This document shows, piece by piece, positions 27,964 through 37,464 of a stretch of 64,000 nucleotides of DNA. The stretch is from Campylobacter concisus (lineage in GTDB: Bacteria; Campylobacterota; Campylobacteria; Campylobacterales; Campylobacteraceae). The DNA lies in the NCBI RefSeq assembly GCF_002092855.1, contig NZ_LVLC01000012.1, positions 422,730 to 486,729 on the forward strand, written 5' to 3'. The position numbers and the translations under genes are program-made. The notes beneath the pieces are model-generated. The model was given only the letters and a program-made list of their open reading frames with translations, ran no database searches and had not been told where the DNA came from. The number at the start of each line of letters is the position of its first letter. Positions within the stretch are counted from its first letter, which is position 1.

Positions 27964-29520
27964 TTAAATTTCTTCTAGTAGATAAAGCATGCTAGCTATT
28001 TTTGCTGTGCCTAGCACGTAACTCATTATGTTTGCTGCGACTTTATCTTTTCTAAGCACTTTGCCATTTATATCAAATATATCTTCGTTGTTCTCTTTGA
28101 TAAATTTCAAAGCTTTTGCTGCGACATCTTCTAAGCTATTTTTACCATCAAGCAATAAAAGTATGTAATAATCGATATTGTTAAGCTTTCTTGAAATGCT
28201 AAATTTATTAGCAAAAACAACATCGGCATTATTTTTATGATTTAAAAAATATCTTACATAATTTATTAAATTTTGACTAAGCCTTGAGTGTCCAGGCCTA
28301 TACTCGATATTTTTTTGCTCATCTTTTAAGATCATTGCATCAGACGAGTTTGTTAAAATCCTTACAAAAGCGCTATAAACCATAAGCTTATCTTCTGGCA
28401 AAATTTCTAAAATCTGAGAAAGGTTTATGCTGGCTGGATACATCTTATAAAAGACCTCGCAAAGCCATGATATATCTTGTGGCATAGCACCATAACTATC
28501 TTGCCACTGGTTATCTTTCTTTATAAAATCTGCCACAACGTGAATTTTATTAATATCGCTTGGGCCTATTTGTTTATTGGCTATGCTCTCATAAGTTTTG
28601 CTATGGACTATTAGGCTTTGTCTAAATACTTTGTTGCTAATCATATCCATGAATTGCTCTAGATCGATTCTGTCCTTAAACTTGTTATTTTTGTATTCAT
28701 CTACTACGGCTGTGCCAACATCTGGGGTAAAAATATCATCAAGCGTATACTCACAAAGATAAGTAAGCTCATTTTTGGCAAGCATGGCATTAAAATCTTT
28801 AAAATAAAATGGATCATTTGTATATTCTAAAAACTCATGAGCTATGTAAAAGTCATCTTTTGAGAGCACATGTTCTGTTACAAAAAGAAGCATCTTAAGG
28901 GGTATTTTTCCCTCATAAATTTCTTCATTTCTTGTTAGCAAATATTCTTTATAGACCAAAAGTGCTTCTTTGGCTGCTTTTAACCTCTCTTGCATGCTCT
29001 CTTTATCTTTTGCGGCAAGTAGCATTATATCTCTTACGATATCTTTTACTTTCCAGCCAGGATAAACATTATAAGAGATAAACGCCACGCCATTTGCACT
29101 TAAATTCTCTCTTACGACTTTTAATATAGCTTCTTTTACAAAGTCAGGCACCCAGCTAAAAACACCATGAGCAATGATATAGTCAAATTTCTCATCGCTT
29201 TTAAATTCGCAAATATCGCCGTGTATAAGCTCTAAATTTGTAAGCCCCATCTCTTTAACGATCTCTTGCCCTCGCCTTATCTGCTCGCCGCTAAGATCTA
29301 TGCCAACTACTTTTGCATTTTTGTTATTTACTGCAAATGGGATCAAATTTCCGCCAAAGCTACATCCTATCTCTAAAACTCTTGCATTTTCACATGGCGG
29401 TGGAGTTATGCCAAGAAGTGTCGCACAAGCTTCAAGCCTATATGGCGATGATTGGGCAAAAGCTATTGATTTATAAGTTAGCTCGTCATAAGACTTTTCG
29501 ATTTTGCTATTTTGGCTCAT
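27964..29520 (-). CDS. SAM-dependent methyltransferase with regulatory domain
   Basis: A 518-residue protein. Residues 40-170 are a class I methyltransferase: the SAM-binding loop VLEIGCSFGGNLIPFA, the acidic VVGIDLSGEQIRRGQEI and the later FDYIIAHGVFSWVPDFV. After it comes a region like the methyltransferase regulatory domain (MethyTransf_Reg), then a C-terminal ~150 residues with no recognised family. The substrate is unknown. No signal peptide or membrane segment is seen. It is 8 bp downstream of the peroxiredoxin gene on the same strand, and convergent with cysQ. Confidence 0.8.
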   Translation of the reverse strand: MSQNSKIEKSYDELTYKSIAFAQSSPYRLEACATLLGITPPPCENARVLEIGCSFGGNLIPFAVNNKNAKVVGIDLSGEQIRRGQEIVKEMGLTNLELIHGDICEFKSDEKFDYIIAHGVFSWVPDFVKEAILKVVRENLSANGVAFISYNVYPGWKVKDIVRDIMLLAAKDKESMQERLKAAKEALLVYKEYLLTRNEEIYEGKIPLKMLLFVTEHVLSKDDFYIAHEFLEYTNDPFYFKDFNAMLAKNELTYLCEYTLDDIFTPDVGTAVVDEYKNNKFKDRIDLEQFMDMISNKVFRQSLIVHSKTYESIANKQIGPSDINKIHVVADFIKKDNQWQDSYGAMPQDISWLCEVFYKMYPASINLSQILEILPEDKLMVYSAFVRILTNSSDAMILKDEQKNIEYRPGHSRLSQNLINYVRYFLNHKNNADVVFANKFSISRKLNNIDYYILLLLDGKNSLEDVAAKALKFIKENNEDIFDINGKVLRKDKVAANIMSYVLGTAKIASMLYLLEEI

Positions 29521-29528
29521 TTTAGCTC

Positions 29529-30026
29529 CTAGTAGTCTTTTTCTTTGATTTTTTCTAGCATATTTTTAGCATCATTCTCAGGATCATCCACTATATATGC
29601 GTGCCTTACCTTGCCATCTTTTATGATAAGTGTTTGTCTAAAGTAGAATTTATGGCCATTTGATGCAGAAAAAACTGGAAGTTCAAGTGCTTTCTCAAGC
29701 ATAAACTCACTATCATTTAAAAACATAACTCCAGCTGAAGTTTCTTCTTGAAATTTCTTTTGAGCTGCTATATCTTGGGAGCCAATAGCTATGACCATAA
29801 AACCAAGATCGTTAAAATCTTTTAAAAATTTCTTATAGTTTATCGCTTGTTTGGTGCAGCCTTTCATGCCCACAGTATTTTGCAATTGCTCGCTTAAAAG
29901 GCTAAAGTCCTCGCCTATCTTTGGGTAGATAAAAATGACGCAGTCATGCGTTCTTACAAAGGCAGAGAAATCAAATTCCTTACCGTCTAAGGCATTTAAA
30001 TATATACTTGTAGGCACTTTTATCAT
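29529..30026 (-). CDS. Peroxiredoxin (Bcp/thioredoxin-fold type)
   Basis: A 165-residue thioredoxin-fold protein. The N-terminal half has VIFIYPKIGEDFSLLS, followed by GCTKQAINYKKFLKDFNDLG, in which Cys57 stands where the peroxidatic Cys of Bcp/PrxQ lies (usual PGCTxEA). A 12-residue insertion separates the FYPK strand from the Cys, which is unusual. The body FMVIAIGSQDIAAQKKFQEET and FRQTLIIKDGKVRHAY also fits. It probably reduces peroxides in the cytoplasm. It shares a transcript with the methyltransferase gene; no resolving Cys is obvious. Confidence 0.75.
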   Translation of the reverse strand: MIKVPTSIYLNALDGKEFDFSAFVRTHDCVIFIYPKIGEDFSLLSEQLQNTVGMKGCTKQAINYKKFLKDFNDLGFMVIAIGSQDIAAQKKFQEETSAGVMFLNDSEFMLEKALELPVFSASNGHKFYFRQTLIIKDGKVRHAYIVDDPENDAKNMLEKIKEKDY

Positions 30027-30073
30027 ACTTCATCCTTTAAAATTTTTACTATTATATCTTTATAAGCTTTGTC

Positions 30074-30751
30074 TTAAGCTTTTTTAGAATTTAAAAGATA
30101 AACTACGAAAAGAACAAAAAAGCTAATTATTAACATCAAAAGTGCATAGATATGAGCTTTGGTGTAATCAAGCATCTCAACCGCTTCAAATATCGCAATA
30201 CTTGCAACCTTGCTCTCTCCAGCTACGCTACCGCCTATCATTAAAACAACACCAAACTCACCCATAGTGTGAGCAAAACTAACGACAGTAGCTGTTAATA
30301 AATTTGATCTGATACTTGGCAAAATCACCCTAAAAATAGTCGTGAGCTTATTTTTACCAAGACTATAGCTCGCTTCAAAAAGGCTCTTTTTTAGGCTATT
30401 TAGCCCAGCATAAATCGGACCAAACATAAATGGCAATGAATAGATACAACTTGCCACAACAAGACCTGTGAAGTTAAAAACAAGCCTAACTCCAAAAATT
30501 TCCTCGATAAATTTACCAAAGGCCGAATAAGGTGAAAGAAAAATGAGCAGATAAAAGCCAAGAACGCTTGGTGGCAAAACTAAAGGCAGTGAGATTACTG
30601 ACTCTAAAAATGATTTGCCGAAAAATTTTTTCTGAGACATAAAATAAGCAAGTGCAATGCAGACAAAAAATAAAATAAAAGTTGTTATGAAAGATAATTT
30701 TAGTGATAACCAAAATGGCTCGTAATCGATACTTTTTAACTCGTCTATCAT
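30074..30751 (-). CDS. modB: Molybdate ABC transporter permease ModB
   Basis: A 225-residue inner-membrane permease with five to six helices. The coupling-helix (EAA) motif is EASYSLGKNKLTTIFRVILPS with the downstream Gly. The N-terminal SFITTFILFFVCIALAYFMS and SLPLVLPPSVLGFYLLIFLS are typical of ModB. It is the last gene of the mod operon and overlaps modC by four bases. It passes molybdate (or tungstate) from ModA into the cytoplasm. Confidence 0.93.
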   Translation of the reverse strand: MIDELKSIDYEPFWLSLKLSFITTFILFFVCIALAYFMSQKKFFGKSFLESVISLPLVLPPSVLGFYLLIFLSPYSAFGKFIEEIFGVRLVFNFTGLVVASCIYSLPFMFGPIYAGLNSLKKSLFEASYSLGKNKLTTIFRVILPSIRSNLLTATVVSFAHTMGEFGVVLMIGGSVAGESKVASIAIFEAVEMLDYTKAHIYALLMLIISFFVLFVVYLLNSKKA

Positions 30752-31605
30752 GCTTTTTCCAAATTTACGCTAAATGCTTTTGTGCTAACTACTACCATAT
30801 CGCCTGCTTTTAGATTCATTGCTTCGTTGCTACTTAGCACCACTTCACAAATTTGGCGGTTTATTAATACATTTGCCACGTAAATAGCATCACGTTTTTT
30901 TATCTCTAAAATTTTAGCGTTAAAGGCAAATTTCTGCGATCCTGCACTCTTTAAAAATATCTCACTTGCGCTACCTGATCTTGAAATTTTTCCATTTTCA
31001 AGGACAAAGACTTTATTGCAAAGCTTATAAATTTCAGCGATATCATGACTTACTAAAATAATGCTCATCTTAAACTCATCATGAAGTGCGAGTAAATAGT
31101 CTTGAAGTTTCTCACGCATAGCATTATCAAGTGCACTTAACGGCTCATCAAGTAGTAAAATTTTAGGCCTTCGCATGACGGCACGGGCAAGTGCTACGCG
31201 TTGTTTTTGGCCGCCAGAAAGAGTGCTGATCTTTGCGTTTTTTAGGCTTGTTAGACCGCAGATATCAAGAAGTTTATTTGCTAGGCTTATGTCATCTTTT
31301 GCAAAGAGTAAATTTTTAAAGACATTCATATTTTCAAACAATGCATAATCTTGAAATAAAAAGCCAATATTTCGTTTTTGTGGAGCTAAATTCCTCTTTT
31401 CATCAAAGAAAATTTTATCCCCAACCTTTATAAATCCGCTTTGTGGCGTTTCAAAACCAGCAATCAATCTTAAAATAGTAGTCTTCCCGCCGCCGCTTGC
31501 TCCATAAAGTGCGACAAAATCACCACTTTCAAAGCTAAAGTCTGCTTCTAGCATAAATTTGCCATCGCCACCATTTAGCTCTTTTTTGCAAGAAATTTCT
31601 ATCAT
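30748..31605 (-). CDS. modC: Molybdate ABC transporter ATPase ModC
   Basis: A 285-residue ABC ATPase. It shows Walker A GASGGGKTTILR, the Q-loop FQDYALF, signature LSGGQKQRVALARA, Walker B ILLLDEPLSALD and switch His in ILVSHDIAEIY. After the ATPase domain comes a shortened C-terminal TOBE-like part (KILEIKKRDAIYVANVLINR) that binds oxyanion in ModC proteins. It powers ModB. Overlaps with both neighbours (ATGA) indicate coupled translation. Confidence 0.92.
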   Translation of the reverse strand: MIEISCKKELNGGDGKFMLEADFSFESGDFVALYGASGGGKTTILRLIAGFETPQSGFIKVGDKIFFDEKRNLAPQKRNIGFLFQDYALFENMNVFKNLLFAKDDISLANKLLDICGLTSLKNAKISTLSGGQKQRVALARAVMRRPKILLLDEPLSALDNAMREKLQDYLLALHDEFKMSIILVSHDIAEIYKLCNKVFVLENGKISRSGSASEIFLKSAGSQKFAFNAKILEIKKRDAIYVANVLINRQICEVVLSSNEAMNLKAGDMVVVSTKAFSVNLEKA

Positions 31606-31997
31606 TTTTGAGTACTTATATGAATACTAGTAGATTTTATATAGGCAAAAACACTATCATTTTTACTCAAATTTAGCGCTTTTAAAGCGTGATTTGAAAT
31701 GATAGCTTCGAAGTGGATTTGATCGCACTTTAGACCAACAATACTTAAAACTTCACCAAAATTTATGGCTTGTACTACACATTTTAATTCATTCTCAAGC
31801 GAGCTGGCGTCAAGTTTGTTTTTTGCCAAGACAACATCTGAGCTTTTAAAACCTAAGCTAATCTCATCATCTAAGGCGAATTTGCTAGCCTCATTCAAGA
31901 CTAGCATAAATAAATTTGCCTCTAAATTTAGACCCTTTAGCTCAAATAAGTTAACGTCATCTTTAGTTAAAATTCCAACGATCTTTGCTCTTATCAT
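31602..31997 (-). CDS. Mop-like TOBE-domain molybdate-binding protein
   Basis: A 131-residue protein with two weak TOBE/Mop-like repeats: an N-terminal divergent one and the C-terminal LKCVVQAINFGEVLSIVGLKC and ISNHALKALNLSKNDSVFAYIK, the motif of small molybdate-storing Mop proteins. It lies between modA and modC in the operon and overlaps both by four bases. The same kind of small gene sits in the mod locus of C. jejuni. It probably buffers or senses molybdate in the cytoplasm. Confidence 0.75.
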   Translation of the reverse strand: MIRAKIVGILTKDDVNLFELKGLNLEANLFMLVLNEASKFALDDEISLGFKSSDVVLAKNKLDASSLENELKCVVQAINFGEVLSIVGLKCDQIHFEAIISNHALKALNLSKNDSVFAYIKSTSIHISTQK

Positions 31998-32749
31998 TTA
32001 GCTGGAACGTTGTAACCAAATTTATTGAAAATTTCTCTTGATTTATCACCTAAGATAAACTCATAAAATGCTTTTGCATCATCATTTTTTTCAGCATGTT
32101 TTAGAAGAACGATACCTTGATCTATCGGAGTGTATAGCTCTTGTGGAACAAGGATGTAATTAACGCCCTCTTTGTATTTTGACATTTTCTCATCAAAAAG
32201 TGCGCTAGCAGCGATAAAACCTACATCAGATGCACTTAATGCCTGAGATAGAGTTTCAGAAATTTTTTGAGCATAGACGATATTTTTTTCTACTTCGTCA
32301 TAAAGTTTTGCGTTTTTAAGAGCCTCTATACTAGCTTTGCCGTATGGTGCAGTTTGTGGATTTGCGATAGAGATCGCTTTTAAGCCACGAACAACTTCAA
32401 TACCTTTTTTGAAATCAACATTTCTAATAGAAAAAAGAGCAACAGCACCTTGTGCATAAACTTTTGGAGCAGCTACTGCAAATCCTGTGTCATAAGCCTT
32501 TTGTGCAAAGCCCATATCAGCAGCCATAAAGATATCAGCTGGAGCTGAGTTTTGGATCTGAGTAACAAGACCACCGCTTGCGCCAAGAGTTAGGTTGATC
32601 TTAGCGTCTGGATGAAGCTTATTAAACTCTTTTATAAGCTCTGGAAATGCGTATGTTGTGTTTGCTGCTGCATATACATTTACTTCAGCGCCAAATGCGT
32701 TTATGGCAAGCAAAGCTGTCACACATAAAAATTTAAAAGCTTTTCTCAT
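31994..32749 (-). CDS. modA: Molybdate-binding periplasmic protein ModA
   Basis: A 251-residue periplasmic protein with signal peptide MRKAFKFLCVTALLAINAFGAE. The ligand site pattern VYAAANTTYAFPELIKEF, TLGASGGLVTQIQNSAPADIFMAA and FIAASALFD matches ModA/WtpA proteins that bind molybdate or tungstate. It starts directly after modE (stop and start adjacent at 32750/32749), with the ribosome site AGGAG inside the end of modE. It delivers the anion to ModB. Confidence 0.93.
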   Translation of the reverse strand: MRKAFKFLCVTALLAINAFGAEVNVYAAANTTYAFPELIKEFNKLHPDAKINLTLGASGGLVTQIQNSAPADIFMAADMGFAQKAYDTGFAVAAPKVYAQGAVALFSIRNVDFKKGIEVVRGLKAISIANPQTAPYGKASIEALKNAKLYDEVEKNIVYAQKISETLSQALSASDVGFIAASALFDEKMSKYKEGVNYILVPQELYTPIDQGIVLLKHAEKNDDAKAFYEFILGDKSREIFNKFGYNVPAK

Positions 32750-33532
32750 TTAAACTCCTATAATGATTTGAGATGATTTTACTATTGCTAAAAGTGTATC
32801 GCCAACACCTATTTTCATCTGGATAGCACTATCTTTTGTGATGATGGCAGTTAAAGTCTGCTCATCGCTTAGTTTTAGTGTGATTTCAGCATTTACAGCA
32901 CCTATCTTTGCTTCGATCACCTCGCCTTTTAATTGATTTTTTGTGCTTATTTTTATATCTAGATCCCTAGCCAAAATAACAGCTGGAGCTTTAAAAATAT
33001 AAATAACTTTTTGTCCAACTTTTAGGCCTAAATTTTTCTCACTTTCAACCGTGATGTTTGACTCAAGCGTGCAGCCATTACTTAGTTTTGCAATTATTTG
33101 AGAATTTACCGCACCGCGGTTTATGCCAATAATCTCGCATGAGAGCTGATTTCTAGCACTTAAGTTCATATTCATTCTTTGAAGATTTACAATATCTACA
33201 TCCTCAAAATCTACTTTTTGACAAATTTTTTGTAAAAAATCCTTTTGAGTCTCAAGAATGGCATCATAAATTTTTATCAGTTTATTGGCATACTCGCTTA
33301 GCTCAGAGCCACTATTTTTTTTATTTCCATCAGCTCTAATAATAAGCGGCTTACTACTTTTGTTATTTATCGTATCAAGGCAGTCCCAAGCATTTTTGTA
33401 TGATATGCCAACCAATTCTGCCGCTTTTGTGATACTCTTTGTCTCTTTTATAGCCTTTAATAATGTAATATGTTTAGCTAAAACCTGTGTATCTTCGCCT
33501 AAAAATAGTTCTAAATTTATATCTGCTTTCAA
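32750..33532 (-). CDS. modE: Molybdate-responsive regulator ModE
   Basis: A 260-residue regulator. The N-terminal LysR-like helix-turn-helix is LLKAIKETKSITKAAELVGISYKNAWDCLDTI. Two TOBE/Mop domains follow (MNLSARNQLSCEIIGINRGAVNSQI... and STKNQLKGEVIEAKIGAVNAEI...), the molybdate-binding part of ModE. It heads the mod operon, so it probably represses its own operon when molybdate is plentiful. A palindromic ModE operator was not identified in the 165 bp before it. Confidence 0.92.
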   Translation of the reverse strand: MKADINLELFLGEDTQVLAKHITLLKAIKETKSITKAAELVGISYKNAWDCLDTINNKSSKPLIIRADGNKKNSGSELSEYANKLIKIYDAILETQKDFLQKICQKVDFEDVDIVNLQRMNMNLSARNQLSCEIIGINRGAVNSQIIAKLSNGCTLESNITVESEKNLGLKVGQKVIYIFKAPAVILARDLDIKISTKNQLKGEVIEAKIGAVNAEITLKLSDEQTLTAIITKDSAIQMKIGVGDTLLAIVKSSQIIIGV

Positions 33533-33697
33533 AATTTTTACCTTTACTATATTAGAGAATAATTTGTGAAGTATATCTAATTATATTAATCCTTAAGCTT
33601 AAAGATTTAAGCCAATTTATAAATTTCTCTTAATTTCTTGTAAAGTTTTTAAAAGATAAAATCAAGCTACATTTTATAAATAAAAATAAGGCTTAGT

Positions 33698-34408
33698 ATG
33701 AAATTTTTGCTTTCTATCTTTTTTAGTTTGCTTTTAGCCTGTGCTAATACTGACATAAATACGAATAGCGAAAACGACGAATTTGATGTTGAATTTGAAG
33801 CAAGAAAAGATGTTTTTGACCCGCTTAGTGGTTACAATAGAATGATGACACACGCAAATGACTTTATCTATGTAAATATGCTAACTCCGGTGGCAAAAGG
33901 CTATGCCTACGTTGTGCCAAAAACAGCTAGAACAATGGTTTCAAATTTCTTTGACAACCTGCTTTTCCCAGTTCGCTTTGTAAATAACTTACTTCAGTTT
34001 AAATTTCAAAATGCTGGTGAAGAGACATTGAGATTTTTAGCAAATACGATAATAGGCTTTGGCGGACTAACAGACGGAGCAAAATACTACAACCTCAAAG
34101 CTCACGATGAGGATTTTGGACAAACGCTTGGATATTGGGGGCTTGGCAGCGGTTTTCATATCGTTTGGCCACTTATTGGACCATCAAATTTAAGAGATAC
34201 TGGTGGCATGGTCGGAGATTATTTTACTGATCCTATTAGCTACGTTGATCCCATACTTTTATCAACTGGCATCAAGTCATATAGAGCGTTTAATAGCTTT
34301 TCACAAGATCCAACTGCTTATGAAAAACTAAGAAAAGATGCTATTGATCTTTATCCATTTTTACGCGATGCTTACGAGCAAAGACGTGACAAGCTTATCA
34401 AGGAGTAA
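33698..34408 (+). CDS. mlaA: MlaA-type outer-membrane lipoprotein (VacJ)
   Basis: A 236-residue lipoprotein with signal peptide MKFLLSIFFSLLLAC and lipobox LLAC. It matches MlaA/VacJ: DPLSGYNRMMTHANDFIYV, RFLANTIIGFGGLTDGAK, HDEDFGQTLGYWGLGSGFHI, and SNLRDTGGMVGDYF. MlaA removes mislocalised phospholipids from the outer leaflet of the outer membrane with porins. It is 2 bp before mlaC. It heads the three-gene lipid-transport set, the arrangement known from C. jejuni (Cj1371-1373). Confidence 0.92.
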   Translation: MKFLLSIFFSLLLACANTDINTNSENDEFDVEFEARKDVFDPLSGYNRMMTHANDFIYVNMLTPVAKGYAYVVPKTARTMVSNFFDNLLFPVRFVNNLLQFKFQNAGEETLRFLANTIIGFGGLTDGAKYYNLKAHDEDFGQTLGYWGLGSGFHIVWPLIGPSNLRDTGGMVGDYFTDPISYVDPILLSTGIKSYRAFNSFSQDPTAYEKLRKDAIDLYPFLRDAYEQRRDKLIKE

Positions 34409-34410
34409 AT

Positions 34411-35013
34411 ATGAAAATTTTAAAAATTCTAACTATGATTTTACTTTTTACAACTAGCCTTTTTGCTATTTCAAAAGAGCAGATCAAGCCTGAAGTAGAG
34501 ATGAAAACAACAAAGGTTATTGAAATTTTAAAAGATACAAATTTAGACAATAACGCAAAGACAAAAGAAATTTTTGCTCTTCTTGATCCATTTTTTGACT
34601 ATAAACAAATGGCAAAGATAAGCCTTGGCAAACGTTACAACAGTCTAAGTAGCGATGAACAGGCTAAATTTGACGCAGCATTTGAGCAAAAACTAAAAGG
34701 CTCATACATAGATAAACTTTTAGGATACAAAGACCAAGAGATACATATAACTGGTGAGAGCGAACCTCAAAAAAATAGATACTGGCTAACATCTGAGCTT
34801 GTAAATGATGGCAAGAGCTACGAATTTGTCTATAAATTTTATGACGCTAAAGAGCGTGGTTGGCTCATTTACGATCTTGATATCGTTGGCGTAAGCATCA
34901 TTCAAACATACAGAAGCCAGTTTGGCGATGTGCTAAATAACGCTGATTTCAATACTCTTTTACAAAAGCTAAACGAAGCTGTTTTGCCTGATCAAAATAA
35001 AACCAACCCTTAA
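34411..35013 (+). CDS. mlaC: MlaC-type periplasmic phospholipid carrier
   Basis: A 200-residue periplasmic protein with signal peptide MKILKILTMILLFTTSLFA. The Ttg2D/MlaC domain is visible in IFALLDPFFDYKQMAKISLG, DEQAKFDAAFEQKLKGSYIDKL and the C-terminal GWLIYDLDIVGVSIIQTYRSQFGD. It carries phospholipids between membranes. It follows mlaA and overlaps the MMPL gene by one base (TAATG). No inner-membrane MlaBDEF genes are in the window, which suggests the MMPL neighbour may act as partner. Confidence 0.9.
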   Translation: MKILKILTMILLFTTSLFAISKEQIKPEVEMKTTKVIEILKDTNLDNNAKTKEIFALLDPFFDYKQMAKISLGKRYNSLSSDEQAKFDAAFEQKLKGSYIDKLLGYKDQEIHITGESEPQKNRYWLTSELVNDGKSYEFVYKFYDAKERGWLIYDLDIVGVSIIQTYRSQFGDVLNNADFNTLLQKLNEAVLPDQNKTNP

Positions 35014-37457
35014 TGCGACAAATTTTTAAATTTATCATTGCTAGAAACAAGCTTATTATTGCTCTGATTTTAGCTTTAAGCGTAGTTTTTGGCTATCTTA
35101 GTACCAAGCTTAGCGTCGATGCTTCAGCTGAAACGCTACTACTTGAGCATGATCCTGACTTAAAAGCTTATAGAGAGATAGCTAAACGCTACGACTCACC
35201 TGGATTTTTAGTGGTTGCTTTTACTCCAAAAGATGATCTTTTTTCACCTAAAAATTTAGAACTTATCAAAAATTTAGGCGATGAACTAGCTAAAAACGAT
35301 ATGGTAAATAGCGTCATCTCTATAATAAATATTCCGCTTTTAAATAGTGTAAAAGGCGGGATTACTGGTATCTTAGATCATACTCCAACGCTGCAAGATA
35401 AAGATATAAATATTTCAAAAGCAAAGCTTGAGTTTGCCAAAAGTCCGATTTACAGCGGAAATTTGATAAGCAATGATCTAAAAACCACAGCAATTGCTCT
35501 AAATTTAAAACAAGATGAAAAATTTAATGAGCTTGTAAATGAGAGAAATTTACTTAGCCAAAAAGAGTTAAACGGCACTATCACACAAGCTGAGCGACTT
35601 AAGCTAGAGGCTCTTGCCTATGAGTTTAAAGCCTACCGAGATGAGCTTAGAAAAAGCGATCACGAAAACCTTGAGGCCATAAAAGCAACCATAGCTAAAT
35701 TTAACGCAAATGACGAGCTATTTTTAGGCGGTGCAAATATGATCGCCGATGATATGATAGGCTTTATAAAGAGCGATCTTTTAGTCTATGGCTTAAGCGT
35801 ACTTGCTCTTCTTAACTTTAGTTTGTGGCTATTTTTCAGACAGATTAGATGGATAGTTTTGCCGATGTTTATATGTGCCGTAAGTGTCATTTTTACGACC
35901 GGAATTTTTGGCATATTTGACTGGGAAGTGACGGTCATTAGCTCAAACTACATCGCGCTTCAGCTCATCATTACTATTTCAACAGTCATCCATCTAGTCG
36001 TTAGCTATAGAGAATTTTACGCAAAGCATCCAAAATATAGCCAAAATCAGCTAATTTATCTAACGCTTCGTGATAAATTCTCTCCATCTTTTTGGGCGAT
36101 ATTTACCACGGTTATTGGCTTTAGCTCGCTTATGAGTGCTGACATAAAGCCAGTTATCATGCTTGGCATTATGATGAGCACTGGCATTAGTGTTTCGCTT
36201 GTGCTTGCGTTTTTGCTATTTGGTGCGATAAATGTAAATTTAGAAAAATTAGCTCCTATTAGAACCTTTGAAAATAGCTTTAAATTTACAAAATACTGCG
36301 CGAATTTAGCTCTAAACTCAAGAAAGATTATCTACGTAGTTTGCGCTCTAGTTGTCTGTTTTGGTGTTTATGGTATCAGCAAGATAAAGGTTGAAAATAG
36401 CTTCATTGGCTACTTTAAAGAAAGCACAGAAATTCGCCAAGGAATGCAAGTTATTGATACCAAACTTGGCGGCACGATACCAGTTGATGTGATAGTGAAA
36501 TTTAAAGAGCAAAAACAAGATAAAAATACCGAGCAAGATGAGTTTGAAAATGAGTTTGAAAGTAATGCCAAGGATGCGAAATACTGGTTTAATAGCTATC
36601 ACACAAGGGTTGCTGAGAAGATTCACGACTATATAAAAGAGCAAAAATTTGTCGGACACGTAAGCTCGCTAGCAACCCTTATAAAAGCCATAAAAGAGCT
36701 AAATAACGGTGCGAGTGATGATTTTTTATTAGCTGCAATGTATGAGAAATTACCACAAAATTATAAAAATATCTTATTAAGCCCCTATGTAAGCGTTGAA
36801 GATGATGAACTTAGATTTAGTATAAGGATCGTCGATAGCGACTCTGAACTTAGACGAAATTTATTTCTAAAGGAGCTTAGAGAAGGGCTAGCACAGCTTA
36901 CTAAAAATGACAATGTAAGTATAGAAGTTGCCGGCATGATGGTGCTTTATAACAATATGCTTCAAAATTTACTTAGCTCACAAGTTGATACTTTTGGACT
37001 AACTGTCGCTATACTTTTTATCATATTTTGCTTTATTTTTAGAAGCATAAAGCTAGCAACCATTGCGATAATTTCAAATTTAATCCCGCTTTGCACACTC
37101 TTTGGTGTGATGGGATTTTTTGGCATTCCGCTTGATGTGATGAGTATAACGATCGCAGCCATTAGTATAGGTATCGGCGTTGATGATATCATTCACTACA
37201 TACACCGATTTAAAGAAGAAATGCTTACAAAAAGCGTTTTTGAGAGTATTAAAGCTGCTCATGCAAGCATCGGATATGCGATGTATTACACATCGTTCAC
37301 TATTTTTCTTGGCTTTAGTGTGATGATAACTAGTAACTTTATCCCAACTATATATTTTGGCTTACTAACTGATCTTGTTATGGTATTTATGCTTCTTGGT
37401 GCGCTAATCATCTTGCCAAGCCTTATTGCAAGCTTTGTAAAAAAGCGCGATATTTAA
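35013..37457 (+). CDS. RND/MMPL-family lipid transporter (HpnN-like)
   Basis: An 814-residue RND-type inner-membrane protein. Two periplasmic domains are each framed by helices: residues ~35-250 and ~440-610, each preceded by a helix and followed by a five-helix bundle (LLVYGLSVLALLNFSLWLFF; TFGLTVAILFIIFCFIFRS). The GIGVDDIIHYIHRFKEE segment with acidic Asp is typical of MMPL/HpnN proteins. It probably moves lipids using proton motive force. It overlaps mlaC (TAATG). In relatives the mlaA-mlaC-MMPL trio is conserved; direct lipid transport is inferred. Confidence 0.85.
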   Translation: MRQIFKFIIARNKLIIALILALSVVFGYLSTKLSVDASAETLLLEHDPDLKAYREIAKRYDSPGFLVVAFTPKDDLFSPKNLELIKNLGDELAKNDMVNSVISIINIPLLNSVKGGITGILDHTPTLQDKDINISKAKLEFAKSPIYSGNLISNDLKTTAIALNLKQDEKFNELVNERNLLSQKELNGTITQAERLKLEALAYEFKAYRDELRKSDHENLEAIKATIAKFNANDELFLGGANMIADDMIGFIKSDLLVYGLSVLALLNFSLWLFFRQIRWIVLPMFICAVSVIFTTGIFGIFDWEVTVISSNYIALQLIITISTVIHLVVSYREFYAKHPKYSQNQLIYLTLRDKFSPSFWAIFTTVIGFSSLMSADIKPVIMLGIMMSTGISVSLVLAFLLFGAINVNLEKLAPIRTFENSFKFTKYCANLALNSRKIIYVVCALVVCFGVYGISKIKVENSFIGYFKESTEIRQGMQVIDTKLGGTIPVDVIVKFKEQKQDKNTEQDEFENEFESNAKDAKYWFNSYHTRVAEKIHDYIKEQKFVGHVSSLATLIKAIKELNNGASDDFLLAAMYEKLPQNYKNILLSPYVSVEDDELRFSIRIVDSDSELRRNLFLKELREGLAQLTKNDNVSIEVAGMMVLYNNMLQNLLSSQVDTFGLTVAILFIIFCFIFRSIKLATIAIISNLIPLCTLFGVMGFFGIPLDVMSITIAAISIGIGVDDIIHYIHRFKEEMLTKSVFESIKAAHASIGYAMYYTSFTIFLGFSVMITSNFIPTIYFGLLTDLVMVFMLLGALIILPSLIASFVKKRDI

Positions 37458-37464
37458 GCTAAAT

